Shown: positions 1 through 10,948, numbered from the stretch's first letter. The stretch: DNA of 64,000 bases from Corydoras sp. C115 (GCA_019802505.1 JAFMOC010000021.1:1915001-1979000), one strand, 5' to 3'. Notes: generated by a model not told the origin, from the letters alone. Translations and numbers: made by a program.

Positions 1-1548
1 ATTAGTGGCTTCTGCCTATATAAGCCCATATGTTGTATATCAGAACTAAATATGTTGTGTGCAATGTGATGTAAGTTAATATTATACTTTTACAGACATC
101 ACAGTCTGTAATTAATCTATACTACACTGACCATTTAAAAAGAAGGTTCTACATTTCAGGCTATGCAACATTTAACCTCTGAAGTTGTTTGCCATTCAAC
201 TGTATATACAGTTTCAAATGGAATGTATGACTGTTGTACCTTTTTATAAAAATTGTATGGAATAGTTTCTCATAAAAAACAATGTCTGATGAATACCAAT
301 ACAAAATGTCATTAAGAAAAGTGAAATTTGGAAGCACAAAAAATGTAAAATAGGTTTTTGAAGCAGAGACATAATGATAAAAGAAAATATTATAGAAAAC
401 CATGGCACAAATAACTATGAACGTTCCATCCGTGTTCTCATATTTAAATTTCAGACTCTCAATGGGTAAACTTGCTACAACTTATATTTAAAAAGTGCCA
501 TAAGTTCAGTGCCAATCTGTAAATGCATTTTTTTGCCTATGGTGTCTAGACAGTAACTGTTAATTCATATTGCCTGAATTCACTGTATCACAAGTGTACT
601 AATTTGTATGAGAGAAACACACAATGTTGCCTTTATGTAGCACAAACTCAATAAATATCAGTTTGACACATCCAAATGGCATTTCACACACTCTCTAAAT
701 CATCTGTGTAAAACAGTATATAACATTTATAAATTTCAAAAAATCAACAGCAAGATTAATTGACAGAGTTGTACTACAGCTTTCAGTCAACTGAAAGATG
801 GCATTTCTTTTCCTTTTTTTTTTTTTTCTACTGATTTTAGATTTTGTGTCACGGGAAGAACGTTTCAGCACCAATGTCTGGACACACACCTACTAACTCA
901 CACAGACACACATACACTCACATACACACACTACATAGTGGACAATTTAGATAAGAGCGATTAAGAGCAGCCCACATTGGGTGAACAAATTAGGTGACAC
1001 ACAGGCCTGTTTTTCTAACTCACTGATCACAAGAAGGACCGATGAATTAATAAATTTGTTTAGTGGCAGAAATCCCTATTTCTATTTAAATCTGTATCTT
1101 TATGTCTACAATAATGTCAATAACTAAAAAGTTAAAGGCAAATAAAATGTGTCTGCCTGAAAGTGAACATATGTGTGTAGAAATGTGTATGTATGCTGTA
1201 TGTATATAAATCACATGCATGCTGAGGATAATTCCTAGAGTTGAATCTCCAACAGTTACAACCAAGTATTTGCAAACATTAATAATTAGAAATAGTTTTG
1301 GGGTAATCAAAAGAATGCCTCTGTTGTCAAGGATTAGCACATTCAAGTGTCTGGAGTTTTTACTGAACCCGAACCTTAGTGTAAATGAGACTAAAGCCAA
1401 AGAATTTGCCATAAGAAGCAGAAAAGTCTAATACACACAGTTAGGGAAATGCAGTAAAAATAGTTTAAAAGATTAACTCTTCAGTAACGGCAATGTTGTT
1501 CATGAATTAGCAGATGTATACATGATTAGAAATGATTAAATAAAAAAA
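1..1548. other. AT-rich intergenic, no gene seen
   Basis: I see no coding exon here. Short ORFs have no domain, no splice context and AT-driven composition. A weak CA-type tract lies at about 880-930. Confidence 0.5.
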
Positions 1549-2078
1549 CCATATTTTCATTTGGGAAAACCAAACCAGGACACCTTGGAGCCGGGAGGGG
1601 GGGTTATTCAGTAAAATTAATCTATAGTATAGTATTATATATAGTAATTTTATTCAAGGGCGGCACGGTGGCTTAGTGGTTAGCACGTTCGCCTCTCAGC
1701 GCTAGGGATTCCCGGTTCGAATCCCCATCTGGGTGGAGTTTCCATGTTCTCCTCGTGTCCGCGTGGGTTTCCTCCGGGTTCTCCGGTTTCCTCCCACAGT
1801 CCAAAAACATGGATCAAGTCAATTGATTTCTCCAAATTGCCCCATGTAGACTGTGTTTGTGTGTGTGAGTGTGTGCCCAGCGATAGATTGGCACCCTGTC
1901 CTGGGTCTATCTGCCCAGCGCCCGAAACATTCTCCCCTGGATGGGCATGGGAACCCCCCCGCGTCCCTAATAGAGGATAAAGCGGAAGATAATGAATGAA
2001 TGAATTTTATTCAAAATGCTTAAGTCAACATTTGCTGTAATGAATGAATAGCACAATCAAAGAAATAGTGTATCATCT
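1549..2078 (+). repeat. Old interspersed repeat, copy A (hAT-like), split by a SINE
   Basis: The segment from the phrase accatatttt through agtgtatcatct reappears at 10949-11107 with scattered differences, including the landmark cttggagccggg. Copy A carries a SINE at 1658-2002 that copy B lacks. The start of copy B (agagtgaccatatttt) resembles hAT-type termini, but I cannot show a transposase or a target duplication. Confidence 0.55.
1658..2002 (+). mobile_element. tRNA-derived SINE (Mermaid-like), full length
   Basis: The head contains an A-box-like tggcttagtgg and a B-box ggttcgaatcc. The middle has the shared block with tcctcccacagtcc, and the tail is (TGAA)n. A perfect 12-bp target duplication AATTTTATTCAA lies at 1646-1657 and 2003-2014. 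The empty paralogous site in the repeat at about 11035 confirms the insertion boundaries. Confidence 0.93.
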
Positions 2079-2877
2079 AAACATCCCTCACTTAACAAAA
2101 AAGTTAGCAATAACTCTCAACTCAAAATAACAAATGATACTCAGTTACCCTCAGTAATGAACTAAATATTGTCTGTTCTGTAGCCTATTGGAAAAATAAT
2201 AATAAATTAACAAATGAACTAATTAACAATCAGCTTTGGAAAAAAAAAATATTAACAAATTAGATAATTAACAAAAAAAATACCTCTTGTGTGAAATGTC
2301 AAATGTGAAAGCGGAGAAACTCTTTTGTAAATCGCGGTAAACAGACACTTGCGCTTCGGCATGTTGCTTGAGGACTGACACGCAACTAGGGTGACCAAAT
2401 GTCCCGCTTTGTGTGGGACAGTCCCGCAATTTGGTTACTTTCCATGCGCCCCGCAAATTGAGACGTTGCCCCGCATTGTTATTGAAAATCAGTTTTTTTA
2501 AACGCGTGTTTTATAATCTGCCATTGGATGGCTGTGTTGTCTGTTATCGGGGGAGAGGCGGGCTGTTTGAATGTCAACCAATCAGGAACGCGGACGCATG
2601 TTAAAGGCGCGCATTTACCAAAACAAACAATGCAAATCAGAACAGCAGCGGCGTGCAGCACGAGATCTGAAGGACAGAGAGGTAAGCACGAACCGTACAG
2701 TTAAAAAAAAACAAAAAACTAACAAACTATCCACCCCTGAGTGAAACCAGTGCAAGGCGAGTCTGATAAAGTTTTGTGAGTCGGTTGTCTGATTCATTTT
2801 TCCGTTTCACACGGAGGTAAACTCGTGCGAGACTCGTGTTGCTCAAAGGAGGTTTCCCAGTCAAAAACCCAAACATC

Positions 2878-2981
2878 TTTTTTTTATTATAAATCAGTGT
2901 TTTCTGTCTTATAATGTTTATAATCAGAATCAGCTTCATTGGCAAAGTATGCTTCCATGTGAGCTGTTGATTGTCATGTTG
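2878..2981 (+). repeat. About 100-bp direct repeat, copy 1 (partner 4219-4320)
   Basis: A block that includes cagtgttttctgtcttataatg and tatgcttccatgtgagctg recurs at 4219-4320 with few changes. A shorter motif, ggtttcccagtcaaaaaccc, is also duplicated at about 2850 and 2989. Function unknown; probably part of an interspersed repeat. Confidence 0.7.
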
Positions 2982-3065
2982 CTCAAAATGAGGTTTCCCA
3001 GTCAAAAACCCAAACCTGAACCAACCAGCGTTTACCACACTGTGAAACACTCCCCATCATATATA

Positions 3066-3308
3066 TATTAGGGTCGCGTAGGTTTCCTCCGGGTTCTCCG
3101 GTTTCCTCCCACAGTCCAAAAACATGGATCAAGTCATTTGAGTTCTCCAAATTGCCCCATTTAGAGTGTGTGTGTGTGAGTGAGTGTGTGCCCAGCGATG
3201 GATTGGCGCCCTGTCCTGGGTCTATCTGCCCAGTGCCCGAGATGTTCTCCCCTGGATGGGCATGGGGAACCCCACCGCGACCCTAATAGAGGATAAAACG
3301 GGAGATAA

Positions 3309-3313
<5 letters not shown>
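3066..3313 (+). mobile_element. SINE fragment with a chimeric, inverted start
   Basis: Bases 3068-3079 (attagggtcgcg) are the reverse complement of the 3' body of the SINE. They are fused directly to sense-strand mid-body sequence starting ggtttcctcc. The tRNA head is missing. The 3' end runs into a TA microsatellite. Confidence 0.8.

Positions 3314-3344
<31 letters not shown>
3311..3344. repeat. (TA)n microsatellite
   Basis: Uninterrupted TA run between two SINE copies, probably grown from the AT-rich SINE tail. Confidence 0.95.
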
Positions 3345-3345
<1 letters not shown>

Positions 3346-3676
3346 GGTGGCTTAGTGGTTAGCACGTTCGCCTCTCAGCACTAGGGATTCCCGGTTCGAA
3401 TCCCCATCTGGGTGGAGTTTCCATGTTCTCCCTGTGTCCGCGTGGGTTTCCTCCGGGTTCTCCGGTTTCCTCCCACAGTCCAAAAACATGGATCAAGTTA
3501 ATTGAGTTCTCTAAATTGCCCCATATAGAGTGTGTGTGATTGTGTACCCAGCGATGGATTGGCGCCCTGTCCTGGGTGTATCTGCCCAGCGCCCGAGACG
3601 TTCTCCCCTGGATGGGCATGGGGATCCCCACCGCGACCCTAGTAGAGGATAAAGCGGGAGATAATGAATGAATGAA
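3345..3676 (+). mobile_element. tRNA-derived SINE, nearly full length
   Basis: It starts at cggtggcttag, lacking only the first few bases of the head, and ends in (TGAA)n. It sits in a chain of three SINE-derived units separated by TA tracts. No clear target duplication was found. Confidence 0.88.
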
Positions 3677-3690
3677 TATATATATACACA

Positions 3691-3991
3691 CGGTGGCTTA
3701 GTGGTTAGCACGTTCGCCTCTCAGCACTAGGGATTCCCGGTTCGAATCCCCATCTGGGTGGAGTTTCCATGTTCTCCCTGTGTCCATGTGGGATTCCTCC
3801 CACAGTCCAAAAACATGGATCAAGTCAATTGAGTTCTCCAAATGTGAGTGAGTGTGTGCCCAGCGATGGATTGGCGCCCGGTCCTGGGTGTATCAGCCCA
3901 GCGCCCGAAACGTTCTCCCCTGGATGGGCATGGGGAACCCTTCCCCCACAAACAACAATAGAGGATAAAGTGGAATATGATTAATCAATGA

Positions 3992-3994
<3 letters not shown>
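3691..3994 (+). mobile_element. tRNA-derived SINE with internal deletions
   Basis: Head, A box and B box are intact. The cctccgggttctcc block and the stretch around ttgccccat are deleted, and the tail is degenerate before a TA tract. Confidence 0.85.

Positions 3995-4033
<39 letters not shown>
3995..4033. repeat. (TA)n microsatellite
   Basis: Perfect TA run directly following the SINE tail. Confidence 0.95.
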
Positions 4034-4218
4034 GTTTTCATTTGCAGTGCATTGGTGTCCCACATTGTCCCACACAAACATAGTCTCCCACATGTGGTGA
4101 ACCAGGACATTTCCTCACTTAAAAAAATAAATAAATAAATAAAAAAAACAGGACAGGACGTGAAATACGGACATGTCCCGGGAAATACGGACGTTTGGTC
4201 ACCATAATTAAAATACAT

Positions 4219-4320
4219 ATTTTTTATTATAAAACAGTGTTTTCTGTCTTATAATGTTCATAGTCAGAATCAGCTTTATTGGCAAAGTATGCTTCCATGT
4301 GAGCTGTTGATTGTTGTGTT
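4219..4320 (+). repeat. About 100-bp direct repeat, copy 2 (partner 2878-2981)
   Basis: Near-identical to 2878-2981. It contains agaatcagctttattggc, a phrase common in fish interspersed repeats. It begins about 15 bases beyond the tttggtcacc end. Confidence 0.7.
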
Positions 4321-4599
4321 CTTTCTCTTTCTCTTTTTATAAAAAATATATGCCGATTAAATGTTTAGTTGAATGTATGATTGAACCTTTTGTTTATTGT
4401 AGCCATCTACTGAACTGGAGTATAAAGAAATCACGCTCTGAGCTTACCTTTAATAATAGTGTTAATATTTCACTTGCTTGTTTATTGAGGAAACGGGAAT
4501 AAAAAAGTTACAAAGATAGTTATAGAGCAGATTTAGTTTGATGCACGATGAGACTCACTCTAAGGTCTGAACAACCAACTTCCGCGCAACTTCCAAACA

Positions 4600-4778
4600 G
4601 TGGGGGCGCTATTGCATTAAATTAGAAATAAAGAAGAAGAAGAAGAAAAAGGGAAACGAGCTCCTCGTGTTCTGCGAGTGCTAAATTATTTATAACTAAA
4701 TGATTTGCACATCTTCATCTACTTTATCATCATCATCTTCTTCATCATCATCAGATAAACTCTAGTTGGTGACAGAAG
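4600..4778 (+). other. Candidate noncoding first exon of the zinc-finger gene
   Basis: The stretch is less AT-rich than its surroundings and ends in an excellent splice donor, gacagaag|gtaaga, with the intron starting at 4779. No long ORF crosses it, which fits a 5' UTR exon. Its likely partner is the acceptor at 6909-6910, just upstream of the zinc-finger ORF. The transcription start is not determined. Inference from splice signals only. Confidence 0.4.
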
Positions 4779-5130
4779 GTAAGATACTGAACTTACTGAA
4801 GGTTTATTGTTTGTGGAATAATCAGCATGGAAATAAAACTAGAATGTGGACGTTAGATCTTGTTTTTTATGATGCTGTTGTTTATAGTATTGTTAACTTT
4901 AACTGTTAATGTGAATGTACTGTAATCTGAAACAATCAAATTGTTTAAGTTGTATGTTCATAATAAGCTCATAATTGTGACGATCGGCAGACACGTTAGT
5001 TAGGTATTACATAGCAGCAGACACATCTGGAAAGAAACAAGCACTCAGAGACATTTTAAGCTTCCCTGAGGAAGATGTAAGTCCAGCGTCTTCCAAGAGA
5101 AAGTTTTTATGTTATATACTAGGGGTGCGA

Positions 5131-5478
5131 CACGGTGGCTTAGTGGTTAGCATGTTCTCCTCTCAGCACTAGGGATTCCCGGTTCGAATCCCCATCTGGG
5201 TAGAGTTTCCATGTTCTCCCCGTGTCTGCGTGGGTTTCCTCCAGGTTCTCCAGTTTCCTCCCACAGTCCAAAAACATGGATCAAGTCAATTGAGTTCTCC
5301 AAATTGCCCCATGTAGAGTGTGTTTGTGTGTGTGAGTGTGTGCCCAGCGATAGATTGGCGCCCTGTCCTGGGTGTATCTGCCCAGCGCCCGAAACGTTCT
5401 CCCCTGGATGGGCATGGGGAACCCTCCGCGACCCTAATAGAGGATAAAGCGGGAGATAATGAATGAATGAATTCTCGA
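5131..5478 (+). mobile_element. tRNA-derived SINE, full length
   Basis: Complete head, body and (TGAA)n tail. A possible 7-bp duplication, ggtgcga, lies at 5124-5130 and 5479-5485. This duplication is shorter than for other copies. Confidence 0.88.
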
Positions 5479-5485
5479 GGTGCGA

Positions 5486-6267
5486 ATGTGTCTGGCAATT
5501 CAGAAACGCATTTTTCAGTTCAAATGCTCTTTAAATTCTGTTTGAATGATGTGATTGACAAGATGAAACAACAATGGAAACAAATAGAACATTTATTTAA
5601 AACAATACTTTCAGGTTTGTGTTCTGTTGGTATACCAATTATGTTTATGTAAAGTTTATTACCTTTTCTAGTATTAAGAATTGATATGTAATACGCTTCT
5701 AAATCAAGATGTAAATTCGTGTGGTTAAACCAGCAGAGGGTCATTCTTAAGATTAAGAGTTCACAATGTAGAAATTGCTCATTGTATGTTTGTTGTGATT
5801 TATGTTACAGTTCTTACGGTTGGGTGTAAGGTTATGTACAAAGTTAAAGTGCAAACTCAAGAATAAACCTAATCAGTATTGGCAAGAATATTTGTGCTGT
5901 CGACTTTAAATCGTAGGGATCTACACTTACTGTATCAAATCTTTTTGCATTATTTTATATTTATACAAAAAATGGGATTGCACTAAATTAAAATGAGCAG
6001 TGTTAGGTTAGCTTTTTTTTTTTGTATAAATATAAATTTTTATTACATAAAAAAATCAAGACAAATAATTCTAAATATATTAATACCAAAGTTTACCATA
6101 GTGCATTAGCCTTTAATCAAAACTAAAATACAGACTTTACAGTCACTGTGCATTTATATTTTGCAAATTTTTAAAACTTAACATTAAATAATGAAATCCA
6201 TACTTCAGTCTATTTGACTACATTGCAACAACATTTGCTACATTTTTAAAACTTAACTTTAATATGG
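5486..6267. other. Probable intron of the zinc-finger gene, no feature seen
   Basis: AT-rich unique sequence with scattered in-frame stops and no recognisable domain. A short internal echo, tttttaaaacttaac, occurs at about 6168 and 6244. Confidence 0.4.
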
Positions 6268-6333
6268 GAATTCGAACCGGGAATCCCTAGTGCTGAGAGG
6301 CGAACGTGCTAACCACTAAGCCACCGTGCCGCC
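6268..6333 (-). mobile_element. Isolated SINE tRNA-like head
   Basis: Only the 5' tRNA-like part is present, in reverse: B box ggattcgaacc-type sequence (read gaattcgaaccggg on the plus strand), then the A box and ccgtgccgcc. Body and tail are absent. This is the opposite of the usual 5' truncation of reverse-transcribed elements. Confidence 0.85.
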
Positions 6334-6910
6334 ACTTTACATACTATATGTTTTATATGTTATATAATTTTATCGATTTTTATCGATGCAAAAATGTGTT
6401 AATTGTTTTTACCAATAAACTAATACACATTATCTTGGACAGGCTTCTAGATCACAGTCTCTGATAGACCCAAAGGATGGCTGGATAAAGAGCACGGAGG
6501 GGTTCCTCATATGGTCTTGTTGAGAATTGGCCAAGATGACCTTCTAATAGGCTATGAAGATGCTCTAAAGGATGCCTGGAGGTTTTTTGTGTGGAGGAGA
6601 CTTTTGTCCTACACAATCTCAAATGTGCCATGCAGATTTGCCATGTGTGTGGACAACATCTATGGTGTGAATCTGGAGTATCAACACACTGAACACTTTC
6701 TCTGAATTTCTACAGCACGTGGTGACGAAAATTAAACCAGTGCAAGCTCCTCCACGAATACATGGATTAAGAAACAGACTTATAAAGTACAAACAGTGCA
6801 AACAAAACTTCTGTCTGCCTGGTAGTCACTAGCTTTTAGTAATTAAAAACAAACAGGACAAACATTTGTCTTCAACTTTTTTGAAAACTTTTTTTCTTCA
6901 ACTTTAACAG
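6334..6910 (+). other. Upstream of zinc-finger coding exon, strong acceptor at its end
   Basis: A pyrimidine-rich tract, tttttcttcaactttaacag, ends at 6910 and makes a good acceptor. A second possible acceptor, cttggacag, ends at 6442. A 64-codon ORF at 6511-6705 has no recognised domain. Confidence 0.35.
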
Positions 6911-7024
6911 ATTCAAAAGAGAATACAAAGTCTTTTAAAAAAATTTTTAATATCAGTGGATTCACAATACAAAAGGAAAATACATATTTGTGCCAACCGG
7001 AATAAACTTTTTTTCTGAGAGAAC

Positions 7025-8407
7025 ATGAGCACATCCATGGAGAACAAGAAAAAGACTCCAACATGCAAAGTGGAAGGAGCTTCCCTTAACGGTCATCAGG
7101 GTGTTCACACTGAGGAAAAGTCACATTCCCCCTTAAAGTATGAAAAGTGTTTTACTCCAAAGATTAAGCTTGATGAACGCATTCATGCAGAAGAAAAACC
7201 ATTAACGTGTTCACAATGCAGAAAAACGTTTACCGTAAAGAGTTCTTTGAAACGGCATCAGCGTATTCACACAGAAGAGAAACCATATTCCTGCTCACAG
7301 TGTGGAAAAAAATTTACAGAACAGAGTGGTCTTATAGTGCATCAGCGTATTCACACAGGAGAAAATCCATATTCCTGCTTACACTGTGGAAAAGGTTTTA
7401 CCCGAAAGAGTTCTTTTATTCGGCATCAGCGTATTCACACAGGAGAGAAACCATATTCCTGCTCACAGTGTGGAAAGAGTTTTACTCAACAGAGTGAACT
7501 TATAGTGCATCAGCGTATTCACACAGGAGAAAAACCATATTCCTGCTTACAGTGTGGAAAATGTTTTATTCAACAGAGTAGTCTTAATGTGCATCAGCGT
7601 AGTCACACGGGAGAAAAACCATATTCCTGCTCACACTGTGGAAAAGGTTTTACTCAAAAAAGTAGTCTTAGAGTGCATCGGCATATTCACACAGGAGAAA
7701 AACCATATTCTTGCATAGAGTGTGGAAAAAGTTTTAATCGAAAGAGTTCTTTTAATCAGCATCAGCGTATTCATACAGGAGAGAAACCATATTCCTGCTC
7801 ACAGTGTGGAAAGAGTTTTAGTCATCTTAAGAGTCTTATAGTGCATCAGCGTATTCACACAGGAGAAAAGCCATATTCCTGCTTACAGTGTGGAAAAGGT
7901 TTTACTATTCAGAGTAATTTTAAAGAACACCAGCGTATTCACACAGGAGAGAAACCATATTCCTGCTCACAGTGTGGAAAAGGTTTCAATAAACAGAGTA
8001 GTCTTCTAGTGCATCAGCGTATTCACTCAGGAGATAAACCTTATTCCTGCTTACAGTGTGGCAAATGTTTTACTCATCAGAGTAGTCTTATTGTGCATCA
8101 GCGGATTCACACAGGAGAAAAACCTTATATTTGCTCACAGTGTGGAAAAGGTTTCCCTAAACAGAGTAGTCTTATAGTGCATCAGCGGATTCACACAGGA
8201 GAAAAACCATATTTCTGCTCGCCGTGTGGAAAAGGTTTTAGCGAACATAGTACTCTGATGGTGCATCAGCGTATTCACACAGGAGAAAAGCCATATTCCT
8301 GTTTGCAGTGTGGAAAAGGTTTTAATCAAAAAAGTTCTTTTAAACGGCATCAGCGTATTCACACTGGAGGAAAACATGTTTTTGCTCACAGTGTGCAAAA
8401 GGTTTAA
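7025..8407 (+). CDS. C2H2 zinc-finger protein, Krueppel type, 14 fingers
   Basis: Probable nuclear, sequence-specific DNA-binding protein. The single open exon gives 460 residues. After a lysine-rich N-terminus (about residues 1-55) with one degenerate finger lacking its cysteines, 14 consecutive fingers follow. Each fits CxxC-12-HxxxH with TGEKP-type linkers, and each is 28 residues long, running to about residue 450. Linkers vary slightly (TEEKP, TGENP, SGDKP). No KRAB, SCAN or BTB domain is visible in this exon. The start is supported by an in-frame TGA at 7016-7018 nine bases upstream and an A at -3. The exon probably opens at the acceptor ending at 6910. The C-terminus is odd: after finger 14 the linker reads HTGGKH, then about a dozen aberrant residues precede the stop, because one base has been lost relative to neighbouring fingers. 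The finger helices vary while the scaffolds are nearly identical, as in recently expanded fish zinc-finger families. No orthologue can be named. Confidence 0.88.
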   Translation: MSTSMENKKKTPTCKVEGASLNGHQGVHTEEKSHSPLKYEKCFTPKIKLDERIHAEEKPLTCSQCRKTFTVKSSLKRHQRIHTEEKPYSCSQCGKKFTEQSGLIVHQRIHTGENPYSCLHCGKGFTRKSSFIRHQRIHTGEKPYSCSQCGKSFTQQSELIVHQRIHTGEKPYSCLQCGKCFIQQSSLNVHQRSHTGEKPYSCSHCGKGFTQKSSLRVHRHIHTGEKPYSCIECGKSFNRKSSFNQHQRIHTGEKPYSCSQCGKSFSHLKSLIVHQRIHTGEKPYSCLQCGKGFTIQSNFKEHQRIHTGEKPYSCSQCGKGFNKQSSLLVHQRIHSGDKPYSCLQCGKCFTHQSSLIVHQRIHTGEKPYICSQCGKGFPKQSSLIVHQRIHTGEKPYFCSPCGKGFSEHSTLMVHQRIHTGEKPYSCLQCGKGFNQKSSFKRHQRIHTGGKHVFAHSVQKV

Positions 8408-8713
8408 TTCAAAAGAGTAATCTCATAGTGCATCAGTGTATTCACACAGGAGAAAATACATATTCCTACAGTGTGAAAAGAGTTTTATGTAATAGTCATC
8501 TTAAGTAGCACCTGCGCATCCATACAGGAGTAAAACCATATTTGTGCTCACGGTGTAGAAAAAGTTTTACCGGTCAGCGTAATCTTGAAAAACATCGGCG
8601 AATTCACACAGGAAAAAAAAAAAACCTATTTCTGTTCACATCGTAGAAGATGTTTAAATGGCATAAATGTGTTAGATGTGCAGAAATGTGTTCACACATA
8701 GGAAAAACACAGT
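8373..8713 (+). pseudogene. Decayed extra zinc fingers 3' of the ORF
   Basis: Shifting frame at about 8373-8378 restores a fifteenth finger (CSQCAKG ... HQCIHTGEN). A sixteenth has lost its cysteines and ends in a stop at about 8505. Beyond that stop a further finger is readable (CSRCRKSF ... HRRIHTG), then an A12 run and more stops. The array was therefore once longer. It may now serve only as 3' UTR. Confidence 0.8.
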
Positions 8714-8725
8714 GTGAAAAAAGTT

Positions 8726-9085
8726 CATTCATTCATTCATCATCTTCCGCTTTATCCTATATTAGGGTCGCGGGGGGGTTCCCCGTGCCCATCCAGGGGA
8801 GAATGTTTCGGGTGCTGGGCAGATACACCCAGGACAGGGCGCCAATCCATCTCTGGGCACACATTCACACACAGTCACGCACACAAACACACTCTATATG
8901 GGGCAATTTGGAGAACTCACTTGACTTGATCCATGTTTTTGGACCGTGGGAGGAAACCGGAGAACCCGGAGGAAACCCACGCGGACACGGAGAGAACGTG
9001 GAAACTCCACCCAGATGGGGATTCGAACCGAGAATCCCTAGTGCTGAGAGGAGAACGTGCTAACCACTACGCCACCGTGCCGCCC
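8726..9085 (-). mobile_element. tRNA-derived SINE inserted in the zinc-finger remnant
   Basis: Full-length reverse copy. A perfect 12-bp target duplication, GTGAAAAAAGTT, lies at 8714-8725 and 9086-9097. The duplicated bases belong to the decayed finger array, which resumes after the element (aaaagtttactcc, then cattcacacag). Confidence 0.95.
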
Positions 9086-9097
9086 GTGAAAAAAGTT

Positions 9098-10591
9098 TAC
9101 TCCAAAAAATTATTTAAACTGATATCAGCACATTCACACAGAAAACACTTCACACATTTTCCAGCTCATATTAGCCCAGTTTTTATCTGAATGCTTTGCT
9201 CTCACTGTTTGTATACAACTATTTGGCAAAAAAGCAAAACTATAATTGTAAAAACAAGCATAAAATGACAAAGGCCACCATAACGATGCCCATAATTTAT
9301 TTAGAAATGCAGATGCTCCAAGCAACACTGGGCATGTTGTTTCTAATAACTGCTCGACATTACCAACTGAAAAGAGAATCACTGTGTGAAATATACGGTA
9401 GAAATGTTTAGGACTTCTGTTTGCCACATATAAAGTGTTATATTAAAAAAAGCATTGCTGCTTATGGGACAGTCAAGAAACTTTCAGGCCATAGTGAAAA
9501 TATAAAAAATTAATGTGCTCCTATTTACTTAACTATATAAAAACAACGATTTTGCAGATTTACTAATGTATATATTTTCATTGAATTTCATTAACCTTCA
9601 TAATCCTTTATTCTCTAACATTTGACTTTGTAAAAAGACTTTTGTGTTCCAAGAGATACAAGAACACCAGAAGTGTGTAGACTAATGATTGATTCAATAA
9701 TCAATTAATCTGTGTATTGAGATTTAATGTTATGATTTTTTTATGAAATTGAGTTTTTTGAATTTTCATGATTTTATTTTTTTTTTTTCAAATTCGTTTT
9801 TTTAATGAATTAGTTTTTTCTTTGTTTCATTGTTCAATGAATACAGATGTCCTGATGATTCTTTTCATTCATTAAGGAATCTGAAATTTGCTGTGGATTT
9901 GACTTATTAAAGTTATGGCTTTTTAGGTTTAGTGTTTTAATTCTTTTTTTTTTGTTATATAATACATTATGTCAGTTCTTATTATAATCAAACCAATAAA
10001 ATGTGTTTTGTTTGTAATCGCATAAAGTTCAAAAGAACCTTAACAAGCTGCTTTTTTTTCTCCTGCTAAATGCAAGTTACTTATACATCTTTGTAAAGAA
10101 TATAAAGACATAATTACGAGGAAAGGCAACTGTATTGTTAAAGCAAGAGAAACTGCCCGGCTGAATGTTTCATTTAATGTCATGTTTTAGAGGCTCCACC
10201 ACACTCTTCACTGTTTCCTTAAAAAACTGTCTCTGATTTTATTCACAATATGAATGTCCTCTCCAACTCACTAAAATCCAAAGTAGCCCACAGATAATCA
10301 GCACATTTTTTTTTCAGATTCATTTACACATTAAAAAAATAAATTCTACTGTTTTAGCATTTTACACTTTTTCTGTCTTCAGTAATTGTATTATAATCTA
10401 TCCAAGAGTTTTACTCTGTATGAATAAACTTGCCCTTCATCCATCCATCCATTTGTCTAAAGAATTATGTTATTTTAATAAACTCATCTCTACCTGTGTA
10501 TGTTCTGAAGATTATATCATGATATCTATTCTACTAAAAAAAGTCATTAAAATCCTTTATAATTATAATTAAAATCTATTTAATTATACAT
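9098..10591. other. Intergenic or 3' flank, no further gene seen
   Basis: The first about 60 bases continue the zinc-finger remnant. The rest is AT-rich unique sequence. AATAAA-type hexamers are frequent (for example near 9995 in ccaataaaatg), so the end of the zinc-finger transcript cannot be assigned. A short (CCAT)n run lies at about 10440. Confidence 0.45.
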
Positions 10592-10604
10592 TAAAATTAG
10601 AGTG

Positions 10605-10943
10605 GGGCGGTGGCTTAGTGGTTAGCACGTTCGCCTCTCTGCGCTAGGGATTGCCGGTTCGAATCCCCATCTGGGTGGAGTTTCCATGTTCTCCCCGTGT
10701 CTGGGTTTCCTCCCGGTTCTCCGGTTTCCTCCCACAGTCTAAAAACATGGATCAAGTCAATTGAGTTCTCCAAATTGCCCCATATAGAGTGTGTATGTGT
10801 GAGTGAGTGTGTGCATAGCGATGGATTGGCGCCCTGTCCTGGGTCTATCTGCCCAGCGCCCGAGATGTTCTCCCCTGGATGGGCATGGGGAACCCCACCG
10901 TGACCCTAATAGAGGATAAAGCGGGAGATAATGAATGAATTAA
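10605..10943 (+). mobile_element. tRNA-derived SINE, full length
   Basis: A 13-bp duplication, TAAAATTAGAGTG, lies at 10592-10604 and 10944-10956. The target overlaps the very start of repeat copy B (agagtgacca), so the SINE landed on the edge of the older repeat. Confidence 0.93.
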
Positions 10944-10948
10944 TAAAA

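Larger units (their letters stand above)
2390..4203. mobile_element. Degenerate DNA transposon with GGTGACCAAA ends, host of nested SINEs
   Basis: A perfect 10-bp inverted pair, ggtgaccaaa at 2390-2399 and tttggtcacc at 4194-4203, bounds a block that also holds mirrored gtccc/gggac motifs near each end. This is the style of hAT-type nonautonomous elements in fish. I found no matching 8-bp target duplication and no transposase, so the pairing could be of two separate relics. Three SINE-derived segments and TA tracts fill the middle. Confidence 0.4.

Noticed and set aside
8135..8398. Minus-strand 87-codon ORF and plus-strand out-of-frame ORF (7207-7497) in the zinc-finger exon
   Set aside because: Shadows of the repeated zinc-finger coding sequence.
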